From Methanolobus psychrotolerans (GTDB lineage: Archaea; Halobacteriota; Methanosarcinia; Methanosarcinales; Methanosarcinaceae), in assembly GCF_002243045.1 (NCBI RefSeq), contig NZ_MBKP01000008.1:1-64000 (forward strand): DNA of 64,000 nucleotides. The letters run 5' to 3'. Of this stretch, positions 27,814 to 36,842 are shown piece by piece. Both the position numbers and the translations under genes were made by a program. The first letter of the stretch is position 1. Each line of letters opens with the position of its first letter. The notes beneath the pieces were generated by a model. That model was given only the letters and a program-made list of their open reading frames with translations, searched no databases and had not been told where the DNA came from.

Positions 27814-28440
27814 TTGATAGAACCGGTACAACTCTTATACTTCATTGCAGCCTCGGTAGCTCTGACACTTTTGCCGGGACCGGATATCATCTTTGTCCTC
27901 ACCATGAGCATATCCCAGGGTATGAAAGCTGGGATGTCAACAGCATCGGGTCTGTGTACAGGATTATTGTTCCACACCACAGCAGCAGCATTAGGTGTTT
28001 CTGCCATATTGTACAGTTCTGCGCTTGCTTTTGCAGCGCTCAAATATGCAGGAGTTATTTATCTACTGTACCTTGCTTATAAGGCAATTCTTGAAGAAGG
28101 CAGTTTTGCTTCCATGGGAACCGTAAAAGAGACAGCTATTTCCCTCCTTTACAGGAGAGGCATCTTCATGAACCTGCTAAATCCCAAAGTTTCACTATTC
28201 TTCCTGGCGTTTTTACCTCAGTTCGTGAATGCAGACGCAGGAAGTGTTCCTATGCAGATGGCGTTTCTTGGGGCTGTGTTTCTGATCCAGGCACTTGTAG
28301 TCTTTTACCTTGTATCTATCTTTGCAGGCTTCATCGGTATGAAGATCATGGCAAGGCCAAACATGAGTAAACATATCAACAGGGTTAAAGCAGTTATATA
28401 CTCATTTATTGCTGTGGAACTTGCATTTTCCCACAAGTGA
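27814..28440 (+). CDS. LysE/RhtB-family amino acid exporter
   Basis: A 208-residue integral membrane protein with six predicted helices. The N-terminal LLYFIAASVALTLLPGPDII holds the LysE signature (LPGP), followed by GMKAGMSTASGLCTGLLFHT and FMNLLNPKVSLFFLAFLPQF, typical of the RhtB branch that exports neutral amino acids or homoserine lactones. TTG start preceded by AGGTGAG at 27804. Single gene, divergent from larA. Confidence 0.88.
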   Translation: MIEPVQLLYFIAASVALTLLPGPDIIFVLTMSISQGMKAGMSTASGLCTGLLFHTTAAALGVSAILYSSALAFAALKYAGVIYLLYLAYKAILEEGSFASMGTVKETAISLLYRRGIFMNLLNPKVSLFFLAFLPQFVNADAGSVPMQMAFLGAVFLIQALVVFYLVSIFAGFIGMKIMARPNMSKHINRVKAVIYSFIAVELAFSHK

Positions 28441-28567
28441 GTGAAGCTTAGTATGGTCGTATATTATTTTGCTATGCCTATCCTCAAGGGTTCATAAGCA
28501 CTTGTTTGAGTGGAGGTTTGAAACGATCGATTATTTAAGGTCTTTCTAACTAAAGTACGATAGTTTG

Positions 28568-28709
28568 TTCGTATACATACGAAAAGTATATATTCTAACA
28601 AGTAGTTTGCACACTTGCGAACGGGTATTTTGCTTGGTCTATACTTAGTACCTCTCCAATACACTCCAATGTCACCATACCTGTGCATTCAACCCCCTGC
28701 CCGTTCGCA
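28568..28709. repeat. Intergenic inverted repeats upstream of the pyrophosphatase-like gene
   Basis: The 309-base gap 28441-28749 contains no gene I can support. It holds a palindrome TTCGTAT-AC-ATACGAA (28568-28583), and 30 bases later a pair of 10-base inverted repeats, TGCGAACGGG (28616-28625) and CCCGTTCGCA (28700-28709), separated by 74 bases. The latter could close a structured RNA or be the ends of a small decayed element; the former looks like an operator. Confidence 0.4.
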
Positions 28710-28749
28710 TCCCCTATGTTTTTTTATGAAGCGGTATTAATAATGTTAC

Positions 28750-29187
28750 ATGAAGATTGTGATCGAGACTCCAAAATACAGTTTTTTCAAATATAACAAA
28801 AAAGGCGCACGTTTTATCAGAGAATTCCTGTCTCCTATACCCACAATATTCAATTATGGTTTTATCGAAGGAAGTCTTGCTGCCGACGGCATGGAACAAG
28901 ATGTGGTTGTTATAGGTTCGCGGATGCCACAGGGTACTGTTCTTGAAGTACCAAAAACGGATGGTGTTGTAATATTCATTGATGATTCTCTTGAGGACAA
29001 TAAAGAAATCGTGTACATAGAGGGCTTTTTCTCAAAACCGGTGTTCTATTTTTATTTTCATTTGTATGCAGCATTCAAGATAATGTATTACCTGTTCCTC
29101 AAAAGAAAGGTATCTGTTTGCAGGTTTAAAGGCATAACCTGGTATAATAGGGAGCATAAAAACCTAAAAACTAAAAACACTCATTAA
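28750..29187 (+). CDS. Inorganic pyrophosphatase-like protein with altered metal site
   Basis: A 145-residue protein with the fold landmarks of soluble class I pyrophosphatase: an N-terminal KIVIETPKYSFFKYNKKG strand pair, then NYGFIEGSLAADGMEQDVVV where true enzymes have YGFIP...DGDPLDVLV. The middle aspartate of the DGDPxD metal motif is Met (DGMEQD), and the C-terminal region is hydrophobic and basic (FHLYAAFKIMYYLFLKRK), unlike the usual enzyme. It is therefore related to pyrophosphatases but may not hydrolyse pyrophosphate. Similar proteins are, as far as I know, annotated as pyrophosphatase-like in other Methanosarcinales. Confidence 0.7.
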   Translation: MKIVIETPKYSFFKYNKKGARFIREFLSPIPTIFNYGFIEGSLAADGMEQDVVVIGSRMPQGTVLEVPKTDGVVIFIDDSLEDNKEIVYIEGFFSKPVFYFYFHLYAAFKIMYYLFLKRKVSVCRFKGITWYNREHKNLKTKNTH

Positions 29188-29197
29188 CGGTTCATTG

Positions 29198-29296
29198 TTA
29201 TCTGGTGGTTATAGCTTTCACCGGGTCAAGGTTGTCAGTTCTCTGTACAGAGTAGATGCCTGCTATGAGGTTCAGCAAAAAGAGAATTAAGGATTC
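29198..29296 (-). pseudogene. Remnant of an FtsX/MacB-type permease C-terminus
   Basis: The minus-strand frame from an in-frame TAG (29297-29299) to a TAA (29198-29200) reads LILFLLNLIAGIYSVQRTDN, then LDPVKAITTR and stop. This matches the last 30 residues of the neighbouring permeases (GVYPARKAARMDPVEALRKE and relatives). Nothing of the other about 370 residues is visible upstream. It marks the decayed end of a further permease gene beside the array of intact ABC modules. The bases 29300-29468 hold nothing else I can identify. Confidence 0.7.
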
Positions 29297-29468
29297 CTAC
29301 AAAGCCTTCTTTTTGAGAGTATTATGTACTAATCTTTTTCATAGATCTCTTATAAATTGTAATAATTGGCAAATACGATTTTATCTATGACTTATGGTAT
29401 AAAATTCTATCAAAAACCATAAACGTATGTGTTTATCTTTAGCAATCATAGTCATTATATATGGATTT

Positions 29469-30656
29469 TTATTCATATCTTAATGCATCCAGAGGTTTCA
29501 TCCTCGAAGCTTTCCATGCCGGATACATACCTCCTACAAGACTTGTGGCTATGCCGAAGAAGAAACCCTCCATCACATAGAACATACTGGATAACGTAAA
29601 GAGGTAAGACGTGTTCTTTACCACCAGAGCCATAACAAGATAGCTGCCTGCGATGGTGAGTATTGCTCCTGCAGTGCTGGCAATCACCCCTAGGAACAAT
29701 GCCTCAAGCAGGAACATCTTCAGGATGTCCTTTCTTGAAGCGCCTACAGCTTTCATTATGCCTATTTCTTTTGTCCGTTCCATGGTTGACATTAGCATCA
29801 CATTGAGTATGCTCACACCTGCAACGAGCAATGATATGGAGCCTATCCCCATGAGGAACAGGGAAATGGACTTGAACACGTCATCCAGGCTTTCAGTTAT
29901 CAGGTTTGTGGCAAAGACCGTGACAAGCTCCTCTTTCTTATTAATGCGTTCTTCTATCTCATCAGCAACTTCATCTATTTTATCTATATCTTTCACGATG
30001 ACTATGACGGTGTCATAACCTTCATCAGCATCGGGGTACAATTTATCGTACATCTCTGCGGAAGTGAACACACCACTGTCGGTATTGATGTCAAATCCGA
30101 GTCCTCTTTCCCTGAGTATGCCAACAACTCTGAGTTTAGTATTATCTATCTCTATCTTCTGTCCGGGAGTAAGCTCCAGGTTACTGGCTATGCTTGCACC
30201 TACAACACAGTCTGTAGAGCCTGGTTTAAAATATCGTCCCTGATCCAGCTTTGCGAGTTTCTCCAGGTCATCCTTTCCAATACTATAGACTGATACATAG
30301 GACATGAACGTGGTCCCGTCTTTCCTGTACTCTATCACTTCCCCGCTGGATGACACAGGTATTATACTCTCGATGTTCCCTACTTTTCGCATCAGGTCTA
30401 CCTGCCGGTCGGTTATATAGTCCTCACCTGGTGCAGGTGAGACCACGAGCTTATCCCCAATATCTGCGAAAGAATCTGTAACAGATAGCTTCAGGCTGTT
30501 ACCCAGGATGCCCATGGAAGATATTGCTATCACTCCTATGATGATTCCGATGGCTGCAAGTATGGTACGCACAGACTGCCTTTTTAGATTACGTTTTGCC
30601 AGCTCAGCATACATATTGTTCTTGAGCATAGAAGGGAGCCTTTCTGTGATCTTCAT
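29469..30656 (-). CDS. MacB/FtsX-type ABC transporter permease (module 1)
   Basis: A 395-residue permease: TM1 near residues 30-50 (ILAAIGIIIGVIAISSMGIL), a large extracytoplasmic MacB_PCD domain to about 265, then three helices (FLMGIGSISLLVAGVSILNV, LLEALFLGVIASTAGAILTI, GFFFGIATSLVGGMYPAWKA) and the family end MKPLDALRYE. In the MacB class such permeases transmit ATP-driven movement to the outer face rather than form a channel. Its ATG overlaps the end of the ATPase gene by 4 bases, so the two are translationally coupled. Last intact gene of the minus-strand operon Yip1-COG1361-ATPase-permease. Confidence 0.9.
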   Translation of the reverse strand: MKITERLPSMLKNNMYAELAKRNLKRQSVRTILAAIGIIIGVIAISSMGILGNSLKLSVTDSFADIGDKLVVSPAPGEDYITDRQVDLMRKVGNIESIIPVSSSGEVIEYRKDGTTFMSYVSVYSIGKDDLEKLAKLDQGRYFKPGSTDCVVGASIASNLELTPGQKIEIDNTKLRVVGILRERGLGFDINTDSGVFTSAEMYDKLYPDADEGYDTVIVIVKDIDKIDEVADEIEERINKKEELVTVFATNLITESLDDVFKSISLFLMGIGSISLLVAGVSILNVMLMSTMERTKEIGIMKAVGASRKDILKMFLLEALFLGVIASTAGAILTIAGSYLVMALVVKNTSYLFTLSSMFYVMEGFFFGIATSLVGGMYPAWKASRMKPLDALRYE

Positions 30657-31384
30657 ATTATGATCTCCCCGTCCTGTATACGTATAGTTGTGTGGGCGTA
30701 CTCTTCCATCTTAGGGTCATGGGTTACCACGATTACGGTCGTTCCTGCAGCATTTAGCTCCTTTAGCAATTCCATGATATTGTGCCCGGTCTTAGTATCA
30801 AGATTACCTGTAGGCTCGTCGGCAAGCAATATCGGAGGGTCGTTTGCCAGTGCTCTTGCAATTGCGACCCTTTGCTGTTGTCCACCTGACATTTCATTGG
30901 GTTTGTGATCTGCAAATTCCAGCGGAAGATCTGCTTTTTTGAGAGCCTCAAGGGCTTTTTTCCTTCTATTATCAGCTGATGCACCGTTGAATATCATGGG
31001 AATCTCAACGTTCTCTATGGCTGTGAGGGTTGGTATGAGGTTGAATTGCTGAAAAATGAAACCAATATTGTTCCTTCGGATGGCTGTAAGGCCATCATCA
31101 TCAAGTTTTGAGAGGTCCACGTTGTTGACCCTCACCTTACCCGAAGTTGGCAGGTCAAGACAACCTATCATATTCAAAAGGGTACTCTTCCCGGAGCCGG
31201 ATGAACCCATGATGGTAACAAAATCACTTTTTTCAATTGAGAAGCTGACCCCGTTAAGAGCATATATTTTGTTATTTCCCAGTGTATATATGCGCTTAAC
31301 GTCCTGCAGTTGTACTATGGGGTATGATTTACGTGCGGAGCCTGTATTACTTTTAGGATGCGGGGAAGATTTTGCCTTTTGCAT
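30653..31384 (-). CDS. ABC transporter ATPase, LolD/MacB class (module 1)
   Basis: A 243-residue ATPase: Walker A MGSSGSGKSTLLNMIG near residue 58, Q-loop FQQFNLIPTLT, signature MSGGQQQRVAIARAL, Walker B PPILLADEPTGNLD and H-loop VIVVTHD. The sequence LADEPTGNLD and the short length are typical of the LolD/MacB/FtsE group that works with FtsX-fold permeases. It carries an N-terminal extension of about 25 basic residues (SSPHKSN-like region) not seen in the ATPases of modules 2 and 3. Placed between its secreted COG1361 partner and its permease. Confidence 0.93.
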   Translation of the reverse strand: MQKAKSSPHPKSNTGSARKSYPIVQLQDVKRIYTLGNNKIYALNGVSFSIEKSDFVTIMGSSGSGKSTLLNMIGCLDLPTSGKVRVNNVDLSKLDDDGLTAIRRNNIGFIFQQFNLIPTLTAIENVEIPMIFNGASADNRRKKALEALKKADLPLEFADHKPNEMSGGQQQRVAIARALANDPPILLADEPTGNLDTKTGHNIMELLKELNAAGTTVIVVTHDPKMEEYAHTTIRIQDGEIII

Positions 31385-31395
31385 GTAAGCACCGT

Positions 31396-32697
31396 TCAGT
31401 CGATAAGGTCGTCCTCATCAGGAGTCTCTTCTCCGTGTTCATCCTCTTGTTCATCGTTTATTTCTGATTCCTTTTCTGCTTCATCCCTGCGCTTTTTCCA
31501 CGAATACCCTATAACAGCTACAATACTGATAGTAATTATCCCCGCTATCAGCCAGATGCCTACAGAACGTTCATCTTCATCACTTTTAGGTGAATAAACT
31601 GTTCCTGTACCCGACCTGATAGATATTTCCTGGGAGGTGGCAGTGTAGGCGTTGTCAGGATCCCTGAACTCGATAAGTATTGGTATTGCAGATATGTTGC
31701 CAGATGTAATCCTGGCACTGAGCTCAAAGCTACTGAAGTCATCAGTTTCCAGTGTCCCGATGAAGTAATTGGCATATGGCTGTACCGGCTCAAGGCCTTC
31801 AAGGGTGCCTACTGACACCATTACATTCTTGGCATCCGTCGTGCCAAAGTTGTTCAGGTCCCCTGAGATGGTGTACTTGTTCCCTGCGCTCTCTATCTCA
31901 ATACCTGTGAATACAAGTGGGGATTGTTTTATTATCCTGACATCCTTTGATGTGTTTTCAGTGTAATGCAGGTTGTCTCCATTAAAATAGGATGCTTCAA
32001 ATGAAACTGTGCTGTATTCCTGTTCACAGGACATGGTGTTCAGGGTAAAAATAGCAGTTGACTTATTTCCCTGGGGGATGCTTCCCACAAAATAATCAGA
32101 TGGTGTGAAGGTCATGCCTTCTGAATGGGGTGTTACGATGACACTTTTAACATCATTTGGCCTTCGGTTTACTACTTCTATGCTGATCTTGGAGACCTCG
32201 TTCATCAGTGTTGAGGGTAAATTGGATACTATGATCTTTAGATTCCTGTCATCCACTTTCACAGGTATACGGTAGTTGAGGTCGTACATGTTGCTGCCGC
32301 CAATGATGGTGAGGTCTGCATAATGCACTCCTGTGGCAACTTTATCTTTAACTTTGACGTTGAATGTGAGTTTAAGATTGTCTCCCGGGCCAAGCATCCC
32401 CACGTTGGTGTAACTTTTGTCGAGGATCTCCAGATTACCGTTGCCGTTGAGGCTTCCACTGGCAATGTAAGCGTTCATGTCCAGTGTCTCATTATCCTCT
32501 TCTACATATATCTCCCCGGTTGCCATGTTCTTCAGAGTGACAGTGATGGTCCCCATGTCACCTGGCATGAATACCTCAGGCTCTATTTCATAGTCAAGGG
32601 AAATTGTAGGTCTGATATTTGTATTTCCGGTCCCGGTAAATGAAAATGTGGTCAGGAGTATCATGCCCACAATCAGTATTTTTGCAATTTCCTTCAC
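31396..32697 (-). CDS. Secreted COG1361 (S-layer-like/CARDB) protein of ABC module 1
   Basis: About 433 residues, starting at the GTG of VKEIAKILIVGM (32697), coupled to the Yip1 stop codon (TAA at 32700-32702) with GGTG just upstream. A signal peptide (AKILIVGMILLTTFSFTGTG) leads to a chain of beta-sandwich repeats: first with PEVFMPGDMGTITVTLKN, second ending YRIPVKVDDRNLKIIVS, third with EVVNRRPNDVKSVIVTP, fourth with ISGDLNNFGTTDAKNVMVSV. One C-terminal helix (GIWLIAGIITISIVAVIGYS) is followed by a very acidic cytoplasmic tail of about 30 residues. Homologous to the secreted proteins of modules 2 and 3; it probably works outside the membrane with the permease. Confidence 0.82.
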   Translation of the reverse strand: MKEIAKILIVGMILLTTFSFTGTGNTNIRPTISLDYEIEPEVFMPGDMGTITVTLKNMATGEIYVEEDNETLDMNAYIASGSLNGNGNLEILDKSYTNVGMLGPGDNLKLTFNVKVKDKVATGVHYADLTIIGGSNMYDLNYRIPVKVDDRNLKIIVSNLPSTLMNEVSKISIEVVNRRPNDVKSVIVTPHSEGMTFTPSDYFVGSIPQGNKSTAIFTLNTMSCEQEYSTVSFEASYFNGDNLHYTENTSKDVRIIKQSPLVFTGIEIESAGNKYTISGDLNNFGTTDAKNVMVSVGTLEGLEPVQPYANYFIGTLETDDFSSFELSARITSGNISAIPILIEFRDPDNAYTATSQEISIRSGTGTVYSPKSDEDERSVGIWLIAGIITISIVAVIGYSWKKRRDEAEKESEINDEQEDEHGEETPDEDDLID

Positions 32698-32699
32698 GC

Positions 32700-33338
32700 T
32701 TATACACCAAATATTCTGAGAGTGTACAATGTGTACAGCACATATATTCCTATGGGGATTCCCACAGTCATTGCTGCGTTCTTGAAACTCAGATTCTTGG
32801 AGTACATGATACCGAAGACCCATATGTTTGCACTCCAGAGCATAAAGATGATTCCAAGTATTCCTGCTATTTTCATGGAAGGATCTGTTAGTATCATTTC
32901 TGTTATCATCGTAGGATCATCCATGTTAAAATCGATGCCTGATAACATTTTGTTGGTGAAGTAGAGACTTACAATAGAGCCGAATATGCTTGGTATAAAG
33001 CCGTAGGATACAAATTCCATAACACGTTTGAAATCTCCCTTTCCATGGAATATCATTGATATTATGTAAAAGACTGCACTGTATAATGCCCATGCGAAAA
33101 CAACGCCAATTATGGCGCCAATAATTCCAAAAACTGCACCAACGCCTGCAAAAGCCGCTGCTTCCTCTGGTAGTGACTCCATTACTTTCATCATTGTTAC
33201 GTAGGCACTTAAAGCACCTATTATTGCATAAACAGCCATGATGATAAGCGGTGTCTTCCACTCTGTTTCTTCGTTAATCTTTCGTTTGAAGAACCCGTTA
33301 GGGTCGGTTAATACTTCCAGCATCCATTCCACATCCAT
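32700..33338 (-). CDS. Yip1-domain membrane protein
   Basis: About 212 residues from MDVEWMLEVLTDPNGFFKRK, the usual Yip1 start (the frame is open 13 residues further up, without a ribosome binding site). Five hydrophobic helices: around LIIMAVYAIIGALSAYVT, AVFGIIGAIIGVVFAWALYS, FVSYGFIPSIFGSIVSLYF, IAGILGIIFMLWSANIWVFG and GIPIGIYVLYTLYTL. Archaeal Yip1 proteins are of unknown role and are often beside envelope transporters. First gene of module 1, its stop codon 2 bases from the start of the secreted protein gene. Divergent from module 2. Confidence 0.8.
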   Translation of the reverse strand: MDVEWMLEVLTDPNGFFKRKINEETEWKTPLIIMAVYAIIGALSAYVTMMKVMESLPEEAAAFAGVGAVFGIIGAIIGVVFAWALYSAVFYIISMIFHGKGDFKRVMEFVSYGFIPSIFGSIVSLYFTNKMLSGIDFNMDDPTMITEMILTDPSMKIAGILGIIFMLWSANIWVFGIMYSKNLSFKNAAMTVGIPIGIYVLYTLYTLRIFGV

Positions 33339-33612
33339 TAAAGTTGTAAATCTGCAAGTCATATGTTTGATAATCAAATCAGTCGATATTTAGTCAAGTA
33401 CTCATATACTCCGCAATATTTATAGTTTATTATTTAAACGTGGAAATTGTTCATTCTGTCTCACGGAACTGTATGGTTTGCGCAAATCCTGTAAAATACA
33501 TTTTTATAAGTTCAGCTCCGAATTACTTTAAAGCCTGAAATGAATATAATTGTAGTATTTATCCAAATGCTGAATAGTAGTATAATTAAGAATGCTTCCG
33601 GGTGGGTAAACA

Positions 33613-34323
33613 ATGGCTGAAGATAATGTCGATAGTCTAAAAGTCCTGGATAATGTTCCTGTAATAGAACTTGTCAGCATCTGCAAGGGTTACCATGTGG
33701 CAGACATGGATGTACCTATACTCAAAAGCGTGGACCTTAGGGTGATGCCTGGGGAGTTCATTGCCATAATGGGTCCTTCTGGTTCTGGAAAGAGCACACT
33801 GATGAATATGATAGGATGTCTGGACAGGCCGAGTTGTGGTCAGGTACTTTTAATGGGTAAGGATGTGAACACCCTCTCTGATCCCGAACTTGCCAAGCTT
33901 CGCGGGCTGGAGATAGGCTTTGTTTTCCAGAATTTCAACCTTGTTCCGCGGCTTACAACGCTCCAGAATGTTGAACTTCCTACATATGCTAATAGAAAAT
34001 CCGGCGTCGATGCCAGGAAAAAGGCAAAGGAACTCGTTGAAATGGTAGGGCTGAAAGATCGTATGAACTACAAGCCATCGGAGATGTCAGGTGGACAGCA
34101 GCAGAGAGTTGCAATAGCAAGGGCAATGATCAACGATCCGTCCCTCATCCTTGCGGATGAGCCTACAGGTAACTTGGATTCTGTAACTGGGGATGATATT
34201 ATGAAGATATTTTCGGCCCTCCACAAAAAAGGAAGGACAATAGTCATGATAACACACGACCAGGACCTTGCGGAATATGCAGACAGGGTCGTACACCTCA
34301 AAGACGGAGTTATTGAGAGCTGA
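33613..34323 (+). CDS. ABC transporter ATPase, LolD/MacB class (module 2)
   Basis: A 236-residue ATPase: Walker A MGPSGSGKSTLMNMIGCLD near residue 56, Q-loop FQNFNLVPRLT, signature MSGGQQQRVAIARAM, Walker B SLILADEPTGNLD, H-loop VMITHD. Very similar to the module 3 ATPase at 38217, pointing to operon duplication. First gene of module 2: ATPase, secreted COG1361 protein, then two permeases in tandem. The upstream 235 bases, shared with the divergent module 1, contain TATA-like elements near 33500 and 33560. Confidence 0.93.
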   Translation: MAEDNVDSLKVLDNVPVIELVSICKGYHVADMDVPILKSVDLRVMPGEFIAIMGPSGSGKSTLMNMIGCLDRPSCGQVLLMGKDVNTLSDPELAKLRGLEIGFVFQNFNLVPRLTTLQNVELPTYANRKSGVDARKKAKELVEMVGLKDRMNYKPSEMSGGQQQRVAIARAMINDPSLILADEPTGNLDSVTGDDIMKIFSALHKKGRTIVMITHDQDLAEYADRVVHLKDGVIES

Positions 34324-34368
34324 AAGGCTAAGGAAATGAAGAAAACTGAGGACAAATGAGGAAAGAGT

Positions 34369-35598
34369 ATGTTGGGGAAAAAGAAGCCTATTTTAGTTTT
34401 TATCGCTTTATTATTTTTATCACTTCTATCACCGCTGAATGCATCAGCAGCAGATGGTGCCGATCTTAAGGTAAGCATCCTTAGGTACGAACCTATCCCG
34501 GCAGAGATCGGGGAATATGTGAGTGTCTGGGTTAAGGTAGAGAACCTGGGATACGCAAAAGCCAGTTCCCTCTCTGTAAGGATGGTCCCTGAGTATCCTT
34601 TTTCAATAAGTTCGGAAACTGCCCAGATCAATATTGGGATACTGACACCCAACAATGCTGCAGTGCATGAATTCCGGCTCTACACTGACGCTGGTGCAAA
34701 ACAGGGCCCAGGTACCTTTGAAGTATGGTATCAGGAGAGTGCCGGAGGCACATGGTTTAAAAAGGAGTTTGAGATAAGGGTCGGTTCTGACACCTTCGAC
34801 AGTAAAGGAACTGTACAGCTTATGGGGGATGCAGTGAAAGAACCCGAGGTCTTCATGCCAGGTGACAGGGGTACTATCTCGTTCACACTCCTCAACAGCG
34901 CCACAGATAATTCCGTCACAATCGGGGGAGAGCAATACGATACTTATGCCAGGATACAATCCGCATCTTTGGATGGGGTAGAAGGTATAAGAGTGACAAC
35001 AGGCACTTACTATGGGAACGGTCTCATTGGTCCCGGCGAGTCAGTGGATCTTACATACAATGTGGAAGTAGCGGAAGATACTCCTGATGGGACATACTAT
35101 CTTGATTTTTCAATTGTTGGCAGTTCTCACTCATACAATAATAACTGGAGAATACCTGTAAAGGTGGATTCATCTTCCATCCGGGTAATCCCCTCAAAGC
35201 CTCTGGTACTTGAGAACGGGGCAGGGACACTTGAGTTCGATGTAGCTAACATCCATCCCAATATGCTTTCCTCTGTCAGTGTAAGACTGGAATCAGAAGG
35301 TATTGAATTCTCCCCAGCTGAATATTTCATAGGCTCTATGGATCCGGATGAGCTTTTCACCATAGAGATCAATGCCAAGGCCCTTGAAAATGATATCTCC
35401 TTTCCTGCAGACCTTGTCATTAACGCGGATTTCAGGAACGGCCTGAATCAGTATACACAGCAGGTAGATGTCCGCCAGTTGAAGCATCAGGTTGTTGAAA
35501 AGGAAAATGGACTGGGTGTCTACATCTTGCTGCTGCTCCTTGTTGCCGCAGGTGCTGGTGCTTACCTCCTCCGCAGGCGTAGGATGAATAAAGAGTAG
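34369..35598 (+). CDS. Secreted COG1361 (S-layer-like/CARDB) protein of ABC module 2
   Basis: A 409-residue protein with signal peptide (ILVFIALLFLSLLSPLNASA), three beta-sandwich domains and a C-terminal anchor (VYILLLLLVAAGAGAYLL) ending RRRRMNKE. Domain 1 starts LKVSILRYEPIPAEIGEYVS, domain 2 contains PEVFMPGDRGTISFTLLNSA, and domain 3 begins IRVIPSKPLVLENGAGTLEF. It is nearly colinear with the module 3 protein at 38933, including the segment SYNNNWRIPVKVDS. GAGGAAAGAG precedes the ATG. The protein probably extends from the outer membrane face and engages the permeases. Confidence 0.83.
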   Translation: MLGKKKPILVFIALLFLSLLSPLNASAADGADLKVSILRYEPIPAEIGEYVSVWVKVENLGYAKASSLSVRMVPEYPFSISSETAQINIGILTPNNAAVHEFRLYTDAGAKQGPGTFEVWYQESAGGTWFKKEFEIRVGSDTFDSKGTVQLMGDAVKEPEVFMPGDRGTISFTLLNSATDNSVTIGGEQYDTYARIQSASLDGVEGIRVTTGTYYGNGLIGPGESVDLTYNVEVAEDTPDGTYYLDFSIVGSSHSYNNNWRIPVKVDSSSIRVIPSKPLVLENGAGTLEFDVANIHPNMLSSVSVRLESEGIEFSPAEYFIGSMDPDELFTIEINAKALENDISFPADLVINADFRNGLNQYTQQVDVRQLKHQVVEKENGLGVYILLLLLVAAGAGAYLLRRRRMNKE

Positions 35599-35625
35599 GA
35601 CTAATCAGGCAGGGATGTACATTCT

Positions 35626-36840
35626 ATGTTAAGTCTGGCTCAGGCTGTAAATATATCCCTGGGTAGCATTGGCAGTTCCAAACTAAGGTCTGCTCTCACT
35701 ACTCTGGGAATTATCATCGGTGTAGCAGCAGTGATAGCTAACGTATCACTAGGGGCCAGTTTCAACCAATATTTCAATGATGAGATAGGTGCGGTTGGAT
35801 CTAACTTCGTGGTCATTTACAGCCAGAATATCGATGTGTTCTTTGAAAAAGATCTGGAAATTATAAAGAACACTCCTGGAGTAGAAGGTGTTTCTCCCAT
35901 AAACCAGCAGATGGCAAAGGTTACTTACATGTCTGTTTCAAGGCAGATCGATATACAGGGGGTTACTGAGGACTATGATGAAGTAGCAAACTTCAAAATG
36001 GATTCAGGAACATTTCTCACAGACAAGGACCAGTATGTTGCAGTCATAGGTGCCGATGTTGCCTACAAGAAGTTTGATAAGAAGATATCTATCAAGAATC
36101 CTATTGATATTACATTCCGGAGGGAGGATGGTGGTGTTGTAACAAAGACTTTCATTGTCAAAGGCGTTATTCAGGATCCTAATACCACTTTTGCACAAAC
36201 CGGGGTAGAACCTGAGATACGTATCTTTATCCCCATAGGGACCATGAATGAGATACTCGGCAGGGACGATTATGGGGGATTTTTTGTAAAGGCCCAGAGC
36301 CTTGATGTTGTCCGGGAGACCGCAGATGAGATAGACAGGCGCCTTGCACGCAGTCTGGGTATTCCGGGCAGGGACCTTGAGAATGATGATGCAAAACCCT
36401 ACGTCATGTTCGACCAAATAGAGATCCTGGAGCAAACCAACCAGCTTTCTGCAGCTCTCACATCACTTCTGACCTCAGTTGCCCTTATCTCACTGATAGT
36501 CGGCTCCATAGGGATAATGAATATCATGCTTGTGACAGTTGCAGAAAGGACACGGGAGATCGGCCTTTTGAAATCGCTTGGGTTTAGTGAAAAGGATGTC
36601 CTTTCACTCTTTATAATAGAATCAATGGCCTTGGGTCTTATAGGTGGGATATTCGGTACTGCTCTTGGGATCGGGGTGGCCTCGATCGCAAATCGTTTTC
36701 TGGGCCTGCAAAACATTTTTCCTGTCAGCCTGATATTGATGGGATTCTTCGTATCCCTTATTGTGGGACTTGTAGCAGGTGTTTACCCTGCAAGAAAGGC
36801 TGCACGTATGGATCCTGTTGAAGCATTGCGGAAGGAGTGA
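35626..36840 (+). CDS. MacB/FtsX-type ABC permease, first of tandem pair (module 2)
   Basis: A 404-residue permease with TM1 at SALTTLGIIIGVAAVIANVS (residues 21-40), a large external domain to about 270, three helices (SVALISLIVGSIGIMNIMLV, then two more) and the end GVYPARKAARMDPVEALRKE. Highly similar along its length to the following gene and to the module 3 permease. Its stop codon is 2 bases before the ATG of the next permease, so the pair is co-translated and may form a heterodimer, unlike the single permease of modules 1 and 3. Confidence 0.92.
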   Translation: MLSLAQAVNISLGSIGSSKLRSALTTLGIIIGVAAVIANVSLGASFNQYFNDEIGAVGSNFVVIYSQNIDVFFEKDLEIIKNTPGVEGVSPINQQMAKVTYMSVSRQIDIQGVTEDYDEVANFKMDSGTFLTDKDQYVAVIGADVAYKKFDKKISIKNPIDITFRREDGGVVTKTFIVKGVIQDPNTTFAQTGVEPEIRIFIPIGTMNEILGRDDYGGFFVKAQSLDVVRETADEIDRRLARSLGIPGRDLENDDAKPYVMFDQIEILEQTNQLSAALTSLLTSVALISLIVGSIGIMNIMLVTVAERTREIGLLKSLGFSEKDVLSLFIIESMALGLIGGIFGTALGIGVASIANRFLGLQNIFPVSLILMGFFVSLIVGLVAGVYPARKAARMDPVEALRKE

Positions 36841-36842
36841 GC

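Noticed and set aside
28441-28749. Toxin-antitoxin or small gene in the gap
   Set aside because: All frames are short and without a ribosome binding site; only inverted repeats are supportable.
34068-34655. Minus-strand open frame of 195 codons across the module 2 ATPase/COG1361 junction
   Set aside because: It is a shadow of two well-recognised plus-strand genes and ends in the mirror of the ABC signature.
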